Assembly: GCA_018368345.1 (NCBI GenBank)
Contig: JAGZEK010000003.1
Span: 92,365 to 156,364, forward strand
DNA: 64,000 nucleotides
Source of the DNA: Collinsella sp.
Lineage (GTDB): Bacteria > Actinomycetota > Coriobacteriia > Coriobacteriales > Coriobacteriaceae
Direction of reading: 5' to 3'
In this document: piece after piece, positions 54,553 to 63,816 of the stretch
Numbering within the stretch: position 1 is the stretch's first letter
How the letters are laid out: each line of letters begins with the position of its first letter
Translations under genes and position numbers: made by a program
Notes under the pieces: generated by a model
What the model was told of the DNA's origin: nothing
Seen by the model: the letters and a program-made list of their open reading frames with translations, nothing else
Database searches by the model: none

Positions 54553-54852
54553 ATGGCACTGACAGGAGCCCAGGTCAAGCAGCTTCGCAGCATGGCCCAT
54601 CACCTCAACCCCGCCATCATCATCGGTAAGTCCGATGTCAACGAGGGCACCGTCGAGCAGACGGTCGCCTACCTGGAGAAGCACGAGCTCGTTAAGTGCT
54701 CCGTGCTCGATGGCTCCAGTCTTTCCGCCCGCGAGGCCGCCGAAGAGCTCGCTGAGCGTTGCCACGCCGAGGTCGTCCAGGTCATCGGCCGCAAGTTCTC
54801 GCTGTATCGCGAGTCCTCGCGCAAGGACATCGAGAAGATCAAGCTCGTCTAA
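54553..54852 (+). CDS. yhbY: YhbY-family RNA-binding protein
   Basis: 99 aa CRS1/YhbY (KH-like) domain, associated with pre-50S ribosomes. Family pattern: LTGAQVKQLRSMAHHLNP, IGKSDVNEG, then HELVKCSVL and GRKFSLYRESS. Essentially the whole protein is the domain. A strong terminator follows. Confidence 0.9.
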   Translation: MALTGAQVKQLRSMAHHLNPAIIIGKSDVNEGTVEQTVAYLEKHELVKCSVLDGSSLSAREAAEELAERCHAEVVQVIGRKFSLYRESSRKDIEKIKLV

Positions 54853-54889
54853 GAGCCAATGATCCGGCGAGCCAACACATAGCAAGCTT

Positions 54890-54923
54890 ACGGGTGCCCA
54901 AGTACTTCGGGCGCCCGTTTTTT
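54890..54923. terminator. Bidirectional terminator
   Basis: ACGGGTGCCC/GGGCGCCCGT hairpin with 9-nt loop and TTTTTT on the plus side, between yhbY and the convergent regulator. Confidence 0.9.
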
Positions 54924-57921
54924 ATCGCTCGACCAGCACGCGATTGAGCCGCCCCTCCACCAAGCGCTCGTATAGACGCCGCGTCTCGGGCTCGGGCACG
55001 CCATTGACCTGCTCCCTTAGATGGTGCATATGCCCGCTGTACAGCTCGACGATATCGCGCCGCCGCCCCGCCGCACTGTAGACGCGCATGGCGCAGCGCA
55101 CCATATCCTCACGCGCTGTTTCCTGCCGAAGCCCCGACTCCGCCAGCCAAATCGCCGACTGCAGGTCGTTTTCTTCTAGGGCGGCATTTGCTCCCTTAAT
55201 CATGCAATCGATGTACTTTGACTGCATAATGCGTCGCATACGCAAAAAGTAGGTGGGGTTACAGCCATTGGGAACATACAGCGGTCCGGCATAAAGCTGC
55301 TCAATCTTAAGGCACAGCTCAACTAAATGGGGCCCGCGCGCACCCGTGCGATTTCCCAAAACCTCGCGGCTTATCTGGTCAAACAGCCGTACATCGGTCT
55401 TGACGTAGTCGCCGTTGAGTCCGATGCATTCATTTTGGATGAGCACGCACGACTTGCCGTCTGGCGTCGGCCCCAAGGCCGACCGCAAGCGCGATATCGT
55501 CGAGTACAGGTTATTGCGGGCGCTATTGAACTCGGCATGGGGCCACAGCTCCATGGCCAGTGTCTCACGATCGACGAGCGCATCCATGCCCAGCGCAAGC
55601 CGCTCGGCAAGTGTCGCCGCCTTCTTGCGGCGCCACATTTTGTCCGTGATGGGAAACCCGTCGCGCTCGGCGCGAAACGCCCCAAACATGCGAATCTCGA
55701 TATGGTCGATGGTATCAACGGCTTCAACCTCGCCGGCCTGAAACAGGCGCTCGCCCTCCCCTTCCAAATCGTCGCGCAGCGAGTACCGCGACAGCTCGCG
55801 CACGGGAAGCTTCTTGCGTATCCTGCCCGCCGGCTCGCCCAGACAATGCATGGCAAGGCGCGCAAAGAGCCGATACGATGGCTCTAGAATCCCCGCGCGA
55901 TTCATGGACATCCAGGCCGCAAGGTCGCTGTCTCGGCCCGCACAGGCCAAATGCAGCGCCACCATCCAGGCTTCTGCGCCACCAACCTGCGTCTGGCTTA
56001 TATCGAGTAGCTCCGCTTCCTCGCGCACCGAAACCATCGAGGTGTTACGCAGATATGCCGCGCGCTCCAGCAGCAATGCGTTATCGCGCATGTACGCAAT
56101 CGACTCCTCGGCAAGTTTGAGCACTTGGACCGCACGGAACTTTGAATTAACCGGCCGTCCCTCTGCCAGTGACTGCCAGCCTTCTAGCAACAGCCCAAAC
56201 AGCTGAATCTGGTTGTCGCGCATGCGCACGGCAAAACGATCGAGCTCGTTGAACGCCGCGTCGTCGGTTACCGGCAAGCCGGAAAGGAGCCGCCGTGCCG
56301 CCAACACCATACGCACCCAGATAGCCATCGCCTTAAGCCCACGTACGTCGAGCGCCTCCCGCACCACCGTCATCTCGTCGTCGCGCTCGTCGGTTCCCGC
56401 AAACGACCCGTCAAAGAGCTCCACCAGCATGCTATCGGCTCGTATAACAATCCCCGCGATGTCGAGCTCGCAGTCGTAGGCCTTGCTCGTTTTGAGCTGC
56501 TGTAGAACGCCGCCGTCATCTCCCCGCTCTGTCAGACAGCGCTTGACCTCGATATGCGCAGACAACATATCGAGCGCGGTATGGGATGTCTCGATTTCTG
56601 GCACGGCCAGATTCGTAGGGAGCCCAAGCCCGTTGTCCCCATAGCAAACAGCCGTCAGCGTCTGGGCCACCCTCCATGAAACAGGGTCTATTTCGCAGGC
56701 CGCCCGTTCGCCCCCGCGCTCGATGACCGATGCCATATAGCGAGCGAGCTTTGTATTGGACACGCTGACCGCTGCCAGATATACGCCGAGTGCCTCGGCA
56801 GGCGTTGGCTCTGGAGCCGGATCGTCAGCATCAATCGTGCCCAGCGCTGCTCGGCAGATATCGGCCCCGTGCCCCGTCAGAGCAAGATCGACCCCATACT
56901 GCCCAGCAAGTTCAAGGACCGCCTCACGGTCCAAAAATGCGTCCGCCAGGCCCATCGCCGCATCGCATCGGCCCGCCTTAAGCAAAATCCGGGCCGCCCT
57001 CGGAACAAGTTCGGGGCGAATCTCGGCCACCAACTTACGCAAACGCAAGCGTCCGTTATCCTCCGTGCCCAGACACGTAAAACTCCGCTCGGCGGGATCC
57101 AAGCCAAAGATCGGGTAGTCGCGTACAAAGTAGGACTGGTCGACCATCGACAGCCTCACCCCACAGGCCTCGAGTTCCGCGATATTGCCCTCGCCCATCA
57201 AAACCATGAGACATGCCACGCAAAACAGCGCATTATTGTCGAGCGAAGCCAGATCGACAAGTGCCGCACCATATACGTTGACAATCTCGTTTTCGAGCAG
57301 ACCGGCTACGTCGCCTTGGCTATACAGACCCGTCTGCAATGCCGAGACGAGCTCGGGCACGCCCTGCGTGAGCTGATAGAAGTCGAGCGATGTGCTGATC
57401 GAAAACGCCGATGCCCACGCCGAATACTCATAGGCATGCACCTTGAGCATCTGCGCATTGATCTTAACCGAATCGCCCAGCCCATGAATCAGCTGACGAT
57501 TTGAAGGACGGCAGGAGATAAAGACCCCTACCCCCATAGCGCGCAGGCCGCGAATCCTGTCGATGAGGTCTTCGGTATCGTGCTGATCGAGGTTTGGCAC
57601 ATTATCAATCGCGATAAGAGAGTGCGGTTTGTCTTTGAGTTCTTCGGTAACCACCTCGAGCTGCATAAACACCTCGCGTCCAATAGCGCGATCGGCCTCG
57701 ATAATCCGCACGGGGCCTCGCGTCGGGTCGCATTTAACCTCATGGGTGTACTGCAGCAGCACCGAGGTCTTCCCAAACCCGTCGGGCGCATAAAGAACCA
57801 CGATGCCGGCCTTTCGGCCCTTGGCGATAAGCTCATTCATCAAGCGTTCGCGTCGCACCATATAGCCTCCGCCCAGCGGCATCAGCTCGAGGTCGTCTAT
57901 ACCGCTCAAATCGTTTACCAT
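54922..57921 (-). CDS. Large ATP-binding SARP/BTAD-type regulator, DNA-binding domain near the C terminus
   Basis: 999 aa. The N-terminal P-loop ATPase (APDGFGKTS, 45-53, with LIAIDNVPNL as Walker B) is of the STAND/MalT sort. A long helical middle (about 300-720) probably holds repeats. Around 740-830 lies an OmpR-like winged helix (IRMFGAFRAERDG, LAMELWPHAEFNSARNNLY) followed by a bacterial transcriptional activation helical domain to the end. The order is reversed from classic SARPs, where DNA-binding comes first. Targets unknown; it is alone on this strand. Confidence 0.85.
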   Translation of the reverse strand: MVNDLSGIDDLELMPLGGGYMVRRERLMNELIAKGRKAGIVVLYAPDGFGKTSVLLQYTHEVKCDPTRGPVRIIEADRAIGREVFMQLEVVTEELKDKPHSLIAIDNVPNLDQHDTEDLIDRIRGLRAMGVGVFISCRPSNRQLIHGLGDSVKINAQMLKVHAYEYSAWASAFSISTSLDFYQLTQGVPELVSALQTGLYSQGDVAGLLENEIVNVYGAALVDLASLDNNALFCVACLMVLMGEGNIAELEACGVRLSMVDQSYFVRDYPIFGLDPAERSFTCLGTEDNGRLRLRKLVAEIRPELVPRAARILLKAGRCDAAMGLADAFLDREAVLELAGQYGVDLALTGHGADICRAALGTIDADDPAPEPTPAEALGVYLAAVSVSNTKLARYMASVIERGGERAACEIDPVSWRVAQTLTAVCYGDNGLGLPTNLAVPEIETSHTALDMLSAHIEVKRCLTERGDDGGVLQQLKTSKAYDCELDIAGIVIRADSMLVELFDGSFAGTDERDDEMTVVREALDVRGLKAMAIWVRMVLAARRLLSGLPVTDDAAFNELDRFAVRMRDNQIQLFGLLLEGWQSLAEGRPVNSKFRAVQVLKLAEESIAYMRDNALLLERAAYLRNTSMVSVREEAELLDISQTQVGGAEAWMVALHLACAGRDSDLAAWMSMNRAGILEPSYRLFARLAMHCLGEPAGRIRKKLPVRELSRYSLRDDLEGEGERLFQAGEVEAVDTIDHIEIRMFGAFRAERDGFPITDKMWRRKKAATLAERLALGMDALVDRETLAMELWPHAEFNSARNNLYSTISRLRSALGPTPDGKSCVLIQNECIGLNGDYVKTDVRLFDQISREVLGNRTGARGPHLVELCLKIEQLYAGPLYVPNGCNPTYFLRMRRIMQSKYIDCMIKGANAALEENDLQSAIWLAESGLRQETAREDMVRCAMRVYSAAGRRRDIVELYSGHMHHLREQVNGVPEPETRRLYERLVEGRLNRVLVER

Positions 57922-58369
57922 GCCCGCTCCTCAACTCGACCGTATGGACACTGTAGCCGCAAGACCATACAAGCCGCGCTATGAATAGAGCGACCTTGTG
58001 TTTTAGGTTGTCTTTTGGTACGCAAGCGGCAAGTTTTTGTACAGCGAGGGCCGACTGTTATTAATCCCCCGACTAATCGGTCTTTAAGCAGTTAAATGAG
58101 CTTGTCAGCTTGTCCCATCTAAGCGGCAGTGTAACGCAGATGAACAAGGTTCAGCCATGTCATTCAACTCGCCTAGCACCCGCTACCGTCTACGACCTTC
58201 TAGTGGCATTTTTGCATAGAATCTGGTATGGAATGAATCAAGCTGTTTGACATCCGGCATTCGCCAAGCTTGCGGCAAGATTTTGGTCAAGCGGGCGGAA
58301 AGGGATAGCAAAAAGGCCCCCGCAAAGCGGAGGCCTTAGGCAAGGCTATGTCGAGGTGCAGGATTCGCG
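57922..58369. other. 448-bp intergenic region
   Basis: Contains the start region of the large regulator and, near its left-hand end on the minus strand, the nagB terminator. No open gene, repeat or known riboswitch is visible in the middle. Confidence 0.5.
58311..58337 (-). terminator. nagB terminator
   Basis: AAGGCCTCCGC/GCGGGGGCCTT hairpin with a 3-nt loop and TTT on the minus strand. Confidence 0.85.
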
Positions 58370-59098
58370 CTACTCGCAGAGCGAAAGGGCGGCCTCGTCG
58401 GCAACGACAACGCAGTTGGTGTGCAGCTGCAGGATCGAAGCCGGGCACGCGGGCGTAACCGGACCATAGCACATGTCATGCACGGCCTGAGCCTTGGCCT
58501 CGCCGTTGGCGACGACCAGGATCATGCGGGCATACATGATGGTCTGGGTACCCATGGTGTAGGCCTGGCGGGGAACATCGTCGATGCTGTCGAACAGGCG
58601 GCTGTTGGCCTGAATGGTGCTCTCGGTGAGGTCGACGCAGTGCGTGCCCTTGGAGAAGTGGTCATCGGGCTCGTTGAAGCCGATGTGGCCGTTGTTGCCA
58701 ATGCCGAGCAGCTGCAGATCCGGGTAACCGGCGGCGGCGACGATCTTGTCGTACTCAGAGCAGGCAGCGGCGGCGTCGGGGTTGGAACCGTCGGGCACAT
58801 GCGTGTTGTTCAGGTCGATGTTGATGTGATCGAAGAAGTTCTCACGCATGAAGTAGTGATAGCTCTGGGGATCGTCGTGCGAAAGGCCGCGATACTCGTC
58901 CAGGTTGTAGGTGCTGACCTCGGCAAAGTCGACGTCGCCCTTCTTGTACCAAGCAGCGAGCTGCTTGTAGGCGCCGATCGGGGTGGAGCCGGTGGCAAGG
59001 CCCAGCACACAGTCGGGCTTGAGGATAACCTGCGCCGAGATAATATTGGCGGCCTTGCGGCTCATATCCTCGTAGTCTTTAGCTTTAATGATCTTCAT
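58370..59098 (-). CDS. nagB: Glucosamine-6-phosphate deaminase
   Basis: 242 aa starting MKIIKAKDYEDMSRKAA, AAAGGA upstream; the longer frame is rejected. Converts glucosamine 6-phosphate to fructose 6-phosphate and ammonia. Family segments: LGLATGSTPIGAYKQL, NLDEYRGLSHDDPQSY, GIGNNGHIGFNEP and VDLTEST. Complete and normal in length. Works with glmM next door, in opposite directions of amino-sugar flow. Confidence 0.95.
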   Translation of the reverse strand: MKIIKAKDYEDMSRKAANIISAQVILKPDCVLGLATGSTPIGAYKQLAAWYKKGDVDFAEVSTYNLDEYRGLSHDDPQSYHYFMRENFFDHINIDLNNTHVPDGSNPDAAAACSEYDKIVAAAGYPDLQLLGIGNNGHIGFNEPDDHFSKGTHCVDLTESTIQANSRLFDSIDDVPRQAYTMGTQTIMYARMILVVANGEAKAQAVHDMCYGPVTPACPASILQLHTNCVVVADEAALSLCE

Positions 59099-59296
59099 TA
59101 CGCGTCCTTTCTCGTACAAGAGAGGCAAGGCTCCCCTTACAAGCACTTGCCCGCGGCCCGCGTCGGCCGCAACCAACGTGTGCGGCCACCAGGGCGAGGT
59201 CGCGTAATGTATGTGTCTCGTGTCTAGCCGCGTCGAGGCCCCTGCCCGTCCACGGTGACCCAAAGCCTTTTAGCTTCGGACAAATCCCATCTTGCC

Positions 59297-59330
59297 ACGG
59301 AGGGCGTCCTCTTTCAAGGGCGCCCTCCGT
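59297..59330. terminator. Hairpin between nagB and EIIA-Glc genes
   Basis: ACGGAGGGCG/CGCCCTCCGT, 10-bp stem, 14-nt loop, no T-run. May end the EIIA transcript. Confidence 0.5.
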
Positions 59331-59370
59331 AAACGTGTTTGAATTGTAGGCTAATGGCCACGTGCACTTG

Positions 59371-59868
59371 CTAGCGCTCGCGAGCAACGATGAGCTGGTC
59401 CATCTCTTCGACATGCACACCAACGGAGCCCTTGATGCTCGAGAACTCAACGGAGTTGCACACCAAGATGGGAACCGTCACATCGTAGCCCTCGGCAGCA
59501 ATTGCCTCGCGATCGAACTCAATGAGTACATCGCCCTTATGGACGATGTCACCCACTTGCGCATGTACGGTAAAGTGCTTGCCCTCGAGCTGAACAGTGT
59601 CCAAACCAACGTGGATGAGCACGTCCAAGCCATCGACCGTGTTAAGCGCAACGGCGTGTCCCGTGGGAAAAATGGCCTCGACCTTGGCATCAGCCGGTGC
59701 AATCACACGCGTTCCGGTGGGCCGAATCGCCACGCCCTGGCCCAAAAGGCCGGTGGCAAACGTCTGGTCGTTTACCTCGGAGAGCGGAATGACGTCGCCC
59801 GAGATGGGAGCATCCAGCGTAAGGACTCGACCACGCATACCAAAAGACCTTAGGACTTTAGTGAACAT
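59371..59868 (-). CDS. PTS EIIA component, glucose family (free-standing)
   Basis: 165 aa starting MFTKVLRSFG after GAGGGGGAG. Phosphorylated histidine expected at H86 (VLIHVGLDTVQLEGKHF), with H71 in PTGHAVAL as the partner histidine. It is not fused to other PTS domains. The EIIBC at 41-42.5 kb lacks IIA, so this protein could supply it, and in such bacteria it may also signal sugar status. Confidence 0.88.
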   Translation of the reverse strand: MFTKVLRSFGMRGRVLTLDAPISGDVIPLSEVNDQTFATGLLGQGVAIRPTGTRVIAPADAKVEAIFPTGHAVALNTVDGLDVLIHVGLDTVQLEGKHFTVHAQVGDIVHKGDVLIEFDREAIAAEGYDVTVPILVCNSVEFSSIKGSVGVHVEEMDQLIVARER

Positions 59869-59939
59869 GCTCCCCCTCGGACATACCAATCAATCAAAAT
59901 AACCTTAACAGTTTACCACTTGGCAACGGTTTTTGACCA

Positions 59940-61277
59940 TTAGGGAAGTTCGCGCTTGACAACCTCGACGATGTCGTCGACAACGCGCTGGGTCAGCTCG
60001 TGCGTCTCGGCCTCGGCCATCACGCGGACCAGCGGCTCGGTACCGCTCGGACGCACCAGAATGCGGCCGCGGCCGTCAAGCTCCTTCTCGGCAGCAGCAA
60101 CGGCATCCCAGATGGGCTGGCAATCGTCCAGACCAGCCTTGTTGTCGGAATGCACGTTGACGAGTACCTGCGGGTACTTCTTCATGATACCGGCAAGATC
60201 GGTGAGGGTGCGACCGGTGCGCTTGAGCACGGCCAGCAGCTGCAGAGCCGTCACCAGGCCGTCACCGGTGGTGTTGTGCTCCAGGAAGATGATGTGGCCG
60301 GACTGTTCGCCGCCGATGACGGCGCCGTCCGCGAGCATGCGCTCCAGAACGTAGCGGTCGCCCACGGCGGTCTGAACCATCTCGAAGCCCTGCTCCTTCA
60401 TAGCGATGGAGAAACCCAGGTTGCACATGACGGTCGAGACAATCTCGGAGTTGGCGAGCTTGCCGCGAGCAGCAAGGTCGGAGCCGCAGATAGCCAGAAT
60501 GTAGTCACCATCGATCTCATTGCCCTCGCTGTCCACGAACAGTACGCGGTCGGCGTCGCCGTCGTGGGCCAGGCCGATATCGGCGTGGGTGCGCAGCACG
60601 AGCTCGCGCAGGGGCTCGAGGTGCGTAGAGCCGCACTCAACGTTAATGTCGGTGCCGCAATAATCGGTGTTGATGGCATGGACCGTAGCACCCAGGCGCT
60701 GCAGCGCGGCGGGCGTGGTCTGGCAAGAAGCACCGTGGCCGCAGTCGACGGCAACGACCAGGCCGTCGAGCCTCAGGCCATCAAGCGTATCGATGGCATG
60801 ATCGACATATGCCTTGCGGGCGTCCTTCATCTTGATGATGTGGCCCACGCCGGCACCGGTCGGCAGCGTGTCGGCAGCCATGGCTTCCTCGGACATGACC
60901 CAGGCGCTGATCTCTTCCTCGACAGCATCGGGAAGCTTCATACCCTTGCGGCTAAAGAACTTGATGCCGTTGAACTCCGGCGGATTGTGCGAAGCGGAGA
61001 TGACAATACCGCCATCGAGCTCGTTTTGGACGGTGAGCAGCGCCACGGCGGGCGTGGGGATAACGCCGCAGCAATGCGGACGGCCGCCCTCGGCCATAAT
61101 GCCGGCGGTCAGAGCACTCTCGAGCATGGTGCCCGAAAGGCGCGTGTCACGGCCGATGCAGATGTCCGGACCAAGGAACTTGGTCGCCGCGCGGCCCAGG
61201 CGAAACGCGAGGTCGCACGAGAGGTCGGCGTTGGCGACGCCGCGGACGCCGTCGGTACCGAAGATGTTCTGGGGCAT
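59940..61277 (-). CDS. glmM: Phosphoglucosamine mutase
   Basis: 445 aa. Interconverts glucosamine 6-phosphate and 1-phosphate for UDP-GlcNAc and cell-wall synthesis. Catalytic phosphoserine S96 in VISASHNPPE, metal site DGDADRVLFVD, and the sugar loop GGEQSGHIIF. The C-terminal phosphate loop RPSGTEPLVRVM is intact. Follows the ribosomal protein genes after a terminator. Confidence 0.97.
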   Translation of the reverse strand: MPQNIFGTDGVRGVANADLSCDLAFRLGRAATKFLGPDICIGRDTRLSGTMLESALTAGIMAEGGRPHCCGVIPTPAVALLTVQNELDGGIVISASHNPPEFNGIKFFSRKGMKLPDAVEEEISAWVMSEEAMAADTLPTGAGVGHIIKMKDARKAYVDHAIDTLDGLRLDGLVVAVDCGHGASCQTTPAALQRLGATVHAINTDYCGTDINVECGSTHLEPLRELVLRTHADIGLAHDGDADRVLFVDSEGNEIDGDYILAICGSDLAARGKLANSEIVSTVMCNLGFSIAMKEQGFEMVQTAVGDRYVLERMLADGAVIGGEQSGHIIFLEHNTTGDGLVTALQLLAVLKRTGRTLTDLAGIMKKYPQVLVNVHSDNKAGLDDCQPIWDAVAAAEKELDGRGRILVRPSGTEPLVRVMAEAETHELTQRVVDDIVEVVKRELP

Positions 61278-61334
61278 AGGATCGCTCCTTCCCTAGCAGG
61301 CGATATGCAACCGCCCACCCTAGTCGAAAAAGAA

Positions 61335-61370
61335 AAGCGGGACCCGCCGAGGAATCGGCAGGCCCCGCTT
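61335..61370 (-). terminator. rplM-rpsI terminator
   Basis: AAGCGGGGCCTGCCGA/TCGGCGGGTCCCGCTT stem of about 16 bp with a 4-nt loop, followed by TTC on the minus strand. Confidence 0.88.
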
Positions 61371-61400
61371 GTACATTGTATCTCGAAAGGAGATAAAACC

Positions 61401-61796
<396 letters not shown>

Positions 61797-61798
61797 CT

Positions 61799-62242
61799 TT
61801 AAGCCTCCAGCTCAATCTTCGTGGGGTTCTGGGCAGCATGCGGATGCTCGGCACCAGCGTAGACCTTAAGCTTGGTCATCTGGGCACGGCCGAGGGTGGT
61901 CTTGGGCAGCATACCGCGAACGGCGCGCTCGATGACCTTCTCCGGGTGCTTCTCCATAGCCTGGCGGAAGCTCTCAGCCTTGAGGCCGCCGTTGTAGCCG
62001 CTGTGGCGATAATAGGTCTTCGTGTCGGCCTTGTTACCGGTAAGCTGGACCTTATCGGCGTTGATGACGACAACGAAGTCGCCGCAGTCGCTGTTGGGCG
62101 TGAACTGGGGCTTGTTCTTACCGCGCAGGATCATTGCGATCTGGGTGGCAAGACGGCCCAGGACAGCACCATCGGCGTCGACGAGAACCCAGTTGCGCTG
62201 GACCTCGCCCTGCTTGGCGTAGTGAGTCGATTTCGAAATCAC
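61799..62242 (-). CDS. rplM: 50S ribosomal protein L13
   Basis: 147 aa. WVLVDADGAVLGRLATQIA, DCGDFVVVINADKV and RGMLPKTTLGRAQMTKLKVY are the L13 signatures. First gene of the rplM-rpsI operon. Confidence 0.98.
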   Translation of the reverse strand: MISKSTHYAKQGEVQRNWVLVDADGAVLGRLATQIAMILRGKNKPQFTPNSDCGDFVVVINADKVQLTGNKADTKTYYRHSGYNGGLKAESFRQAMEKHPEKVIERAVRGMLPKTTLGRAQMTKLKVYAGAEHPHAAQNPTKIELEA

Positions 62243-62435
62243 TTAGACTCCTCCATGTACAGTACGTGTTGTTACAGAGATTCACGGGGCTCTGCAAGTA
62301 ACCCGTCCATATTACCCCGCTCGCCGTACGAGTCAACAGGTATTTTGGCTCCGACCAGAGTTTCTGCACATGTCATCCACGAGCCGTGATTTTCCAGCTC
62401 TTTAGCTGTTGCCATTTTTTGAGGGTTCGCCGTCG

Positions 62436-63314
62436 TTAGCGCTCAACGAACTCTTGTATTTCCGCGAGCAGGCGCTTTGCCTCCTGACGGCCCTGGATAT
62501 ACAGGTCGAGGAGCTTTGCCGAATCGTGCTCGACATGGCCGACCTCGACCGGCTTTTGCGGAGCGACGACCAACGCACGGCCCTCGCGCTCATACTTCCA
62601 CAGGTGCATGCGCTGGATGTTGTAACGGTCGTGGCGTGTCTCGATAGCCTCGAGCAGATAGGGGTAGTCGGCATAACGCGCACGCGCGGCCGGCAAAAAC
62701 TCGTAGGGCTTTTTCTCATACGAACGGTCCTGCGTGACGATGACGACCGCACGGTCGAAGCCCGTCTCCTCCAGCACGTGCTCGATGGGGACCGAATCGG
62801 CCACGCCGCCGTCGACGTATTTGTGCCCGTCAATCTCGACCGGCGGCGTCACCAGCGGCAGCGACGTCGAGGCGCGCACGGCATCGAGGTCAAGCACGGC
62901 GCTTTTGACCGGGAGATACGTGGCGGTTCCAAAGAGCATGTCCGTCGCGACGGCGAACATCTCGATGGGGCTCGCATCGAACGTCTCGTTGTCAAAGGGA
63001 TCCAGGCGGTCCTGGACATCGTTGAAGATAAAGTCGTAACCCACAATGGAGCCCGTGGACGCAAACGATGCGGCGCCCATGAAGCGGCTGTCGCTGCAGA
63101 AAGCCAGGTTGATGCGGTTGGCACGGCCGATCTGGTGCGACTTGTAGTTCACGCCGTTGAGGGCGCCGGCCGATACACCGTAGACAGCCGGAATCTCGAC
63201 GCCAGCCTCCATGAGAACGTCGAGCACGCCGGCGGTAAACTGCCCGCGAAAACTGCCGCCCTCCAAGACGAGCGCGACCTTGCCAGCGTTCTTTGCCTTA
63301 TCTTCTGCAGTCAT
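62436..63314 (-). CDS. Patatin-like phospholipase family protein
   Basis: 292 aa. Oxyanion loop LEGGSFRGQF, nucleophile S48 in GVSAG (46-50) and catalytic aspartate in YVDGGVADS, so the Ser-Asp dyad is complete. No signal peptide, so cytosolic. Probably a lipid acyl hydrolase with unknown substrate. AGGAGG lies before the ATG. Stands alone at the edge of a repeat-rich stretch. Confidence 0.85.
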   Translation of the reverse strand: MTAEDKAKNAGKVALVLEGGSFRGQFTAGVLDVLMEAGVEIPAVYGVSAGALNGVNYKSHQIGRANRINLAFCSDSRFMGAASFASTGSIVGYDFIFNDVQDRLDPFDNETFDASPIEMFAVATDMLFGTATYLPVKSAVLDLDAVRASTSLPLVTPPVEIDGHKYVDGGVADSVPIEHVLEETGFDRAVVIVTQDRSYEKKPYEFLPAARARYADYPYLLEAIETRHDRYNIQRMHLWKYEREGRALVVAPQKPVEVGHVEHDSAKLLDLYIQGRQEAKRLLAEIQEFVER

Positions 63315-63401
63315 GTTGACCTCCTGCTGTTTCGTTTTGGCTTTCTTCTACCCAGTTTTGGGATAGCGAGCGCATGGGTTTTTCGAGGCGGCAGGTGAAG
63401 C

Positions 63402-63605
63402 GGAAAGTGTGTCCCGTTCTCAGAGCAAATTCCGGGTCTCATTTTCCGCTGAGCCCGTCATCAGGAAAATGAATCCCATTTCGAGCTTAGATTCCGGGAT
63501 GCGCTTTCCGCTTGATGTGTCATCCGGAAACTACGTCCCAGTCTGAGCGCGGATTCCGGGACGCGCTTTCCGCCTGGGCTGCCATTGGGAAAGCGCGTCT
63601 CACCC
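63402..63605. repeat. 62-bp tandem repeat array that forms hairpins
   Basis: GGAAA-type unit starts recur at 63402, 63464, 63526 and 63588, an exact 62-bp period. Between adjacent units, 14-nt arms (for example GGGACGCGCTTTCC against GGAAAGCGCGTCTC) pair around a constant 16-nt loop, giving three hairpins at 63434-63477, 63496-63539 and 63558-63601. The arms of H1 and H3 differ yet still pair. Not CRISPR, as there are no unique spacers. Confidence 0.75.
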
Positions 63606-63658
63606 TGCGTTGATGCGGGGCACGGCAGGCTGCAGTACGATCGGCATCGCGTCTATAT

Positions 63659-63816
63659 CTAGTCGAGGCTTTGCGCGGAGAATCCGCGTATTTGCTTCGC
63701 AAATACGCACCGGCTTCGGCCGCCTGCCGGCGTCCTCGCCCGCTCGCTACAAACGCTCCGCGTTTGCTTAACGCTCGCGCCCTGCATAGAGTTCGATTCT
63801 CCGCGATACGGACTAG
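63659..63816. repeat. 158-bp compound inverted repeat
   Basis: Outer arms CTAGTC/GACTAG and CGCGGAGAATC/GATTCTCCGCG enclose inner hairpins GCGTATTTGC/GCAAATACGC and CAAACGC/GCGTTTG. May be a non-coding mobile repeat or a structured RNA. No ORF runs through it. Confidence 0.65.

Noticed and set aside
63402..63605. CRISPR array
   Set aside because: Units are directly adjacent with no unique spacers of even length, the repeats vary, and no cas gene is present.
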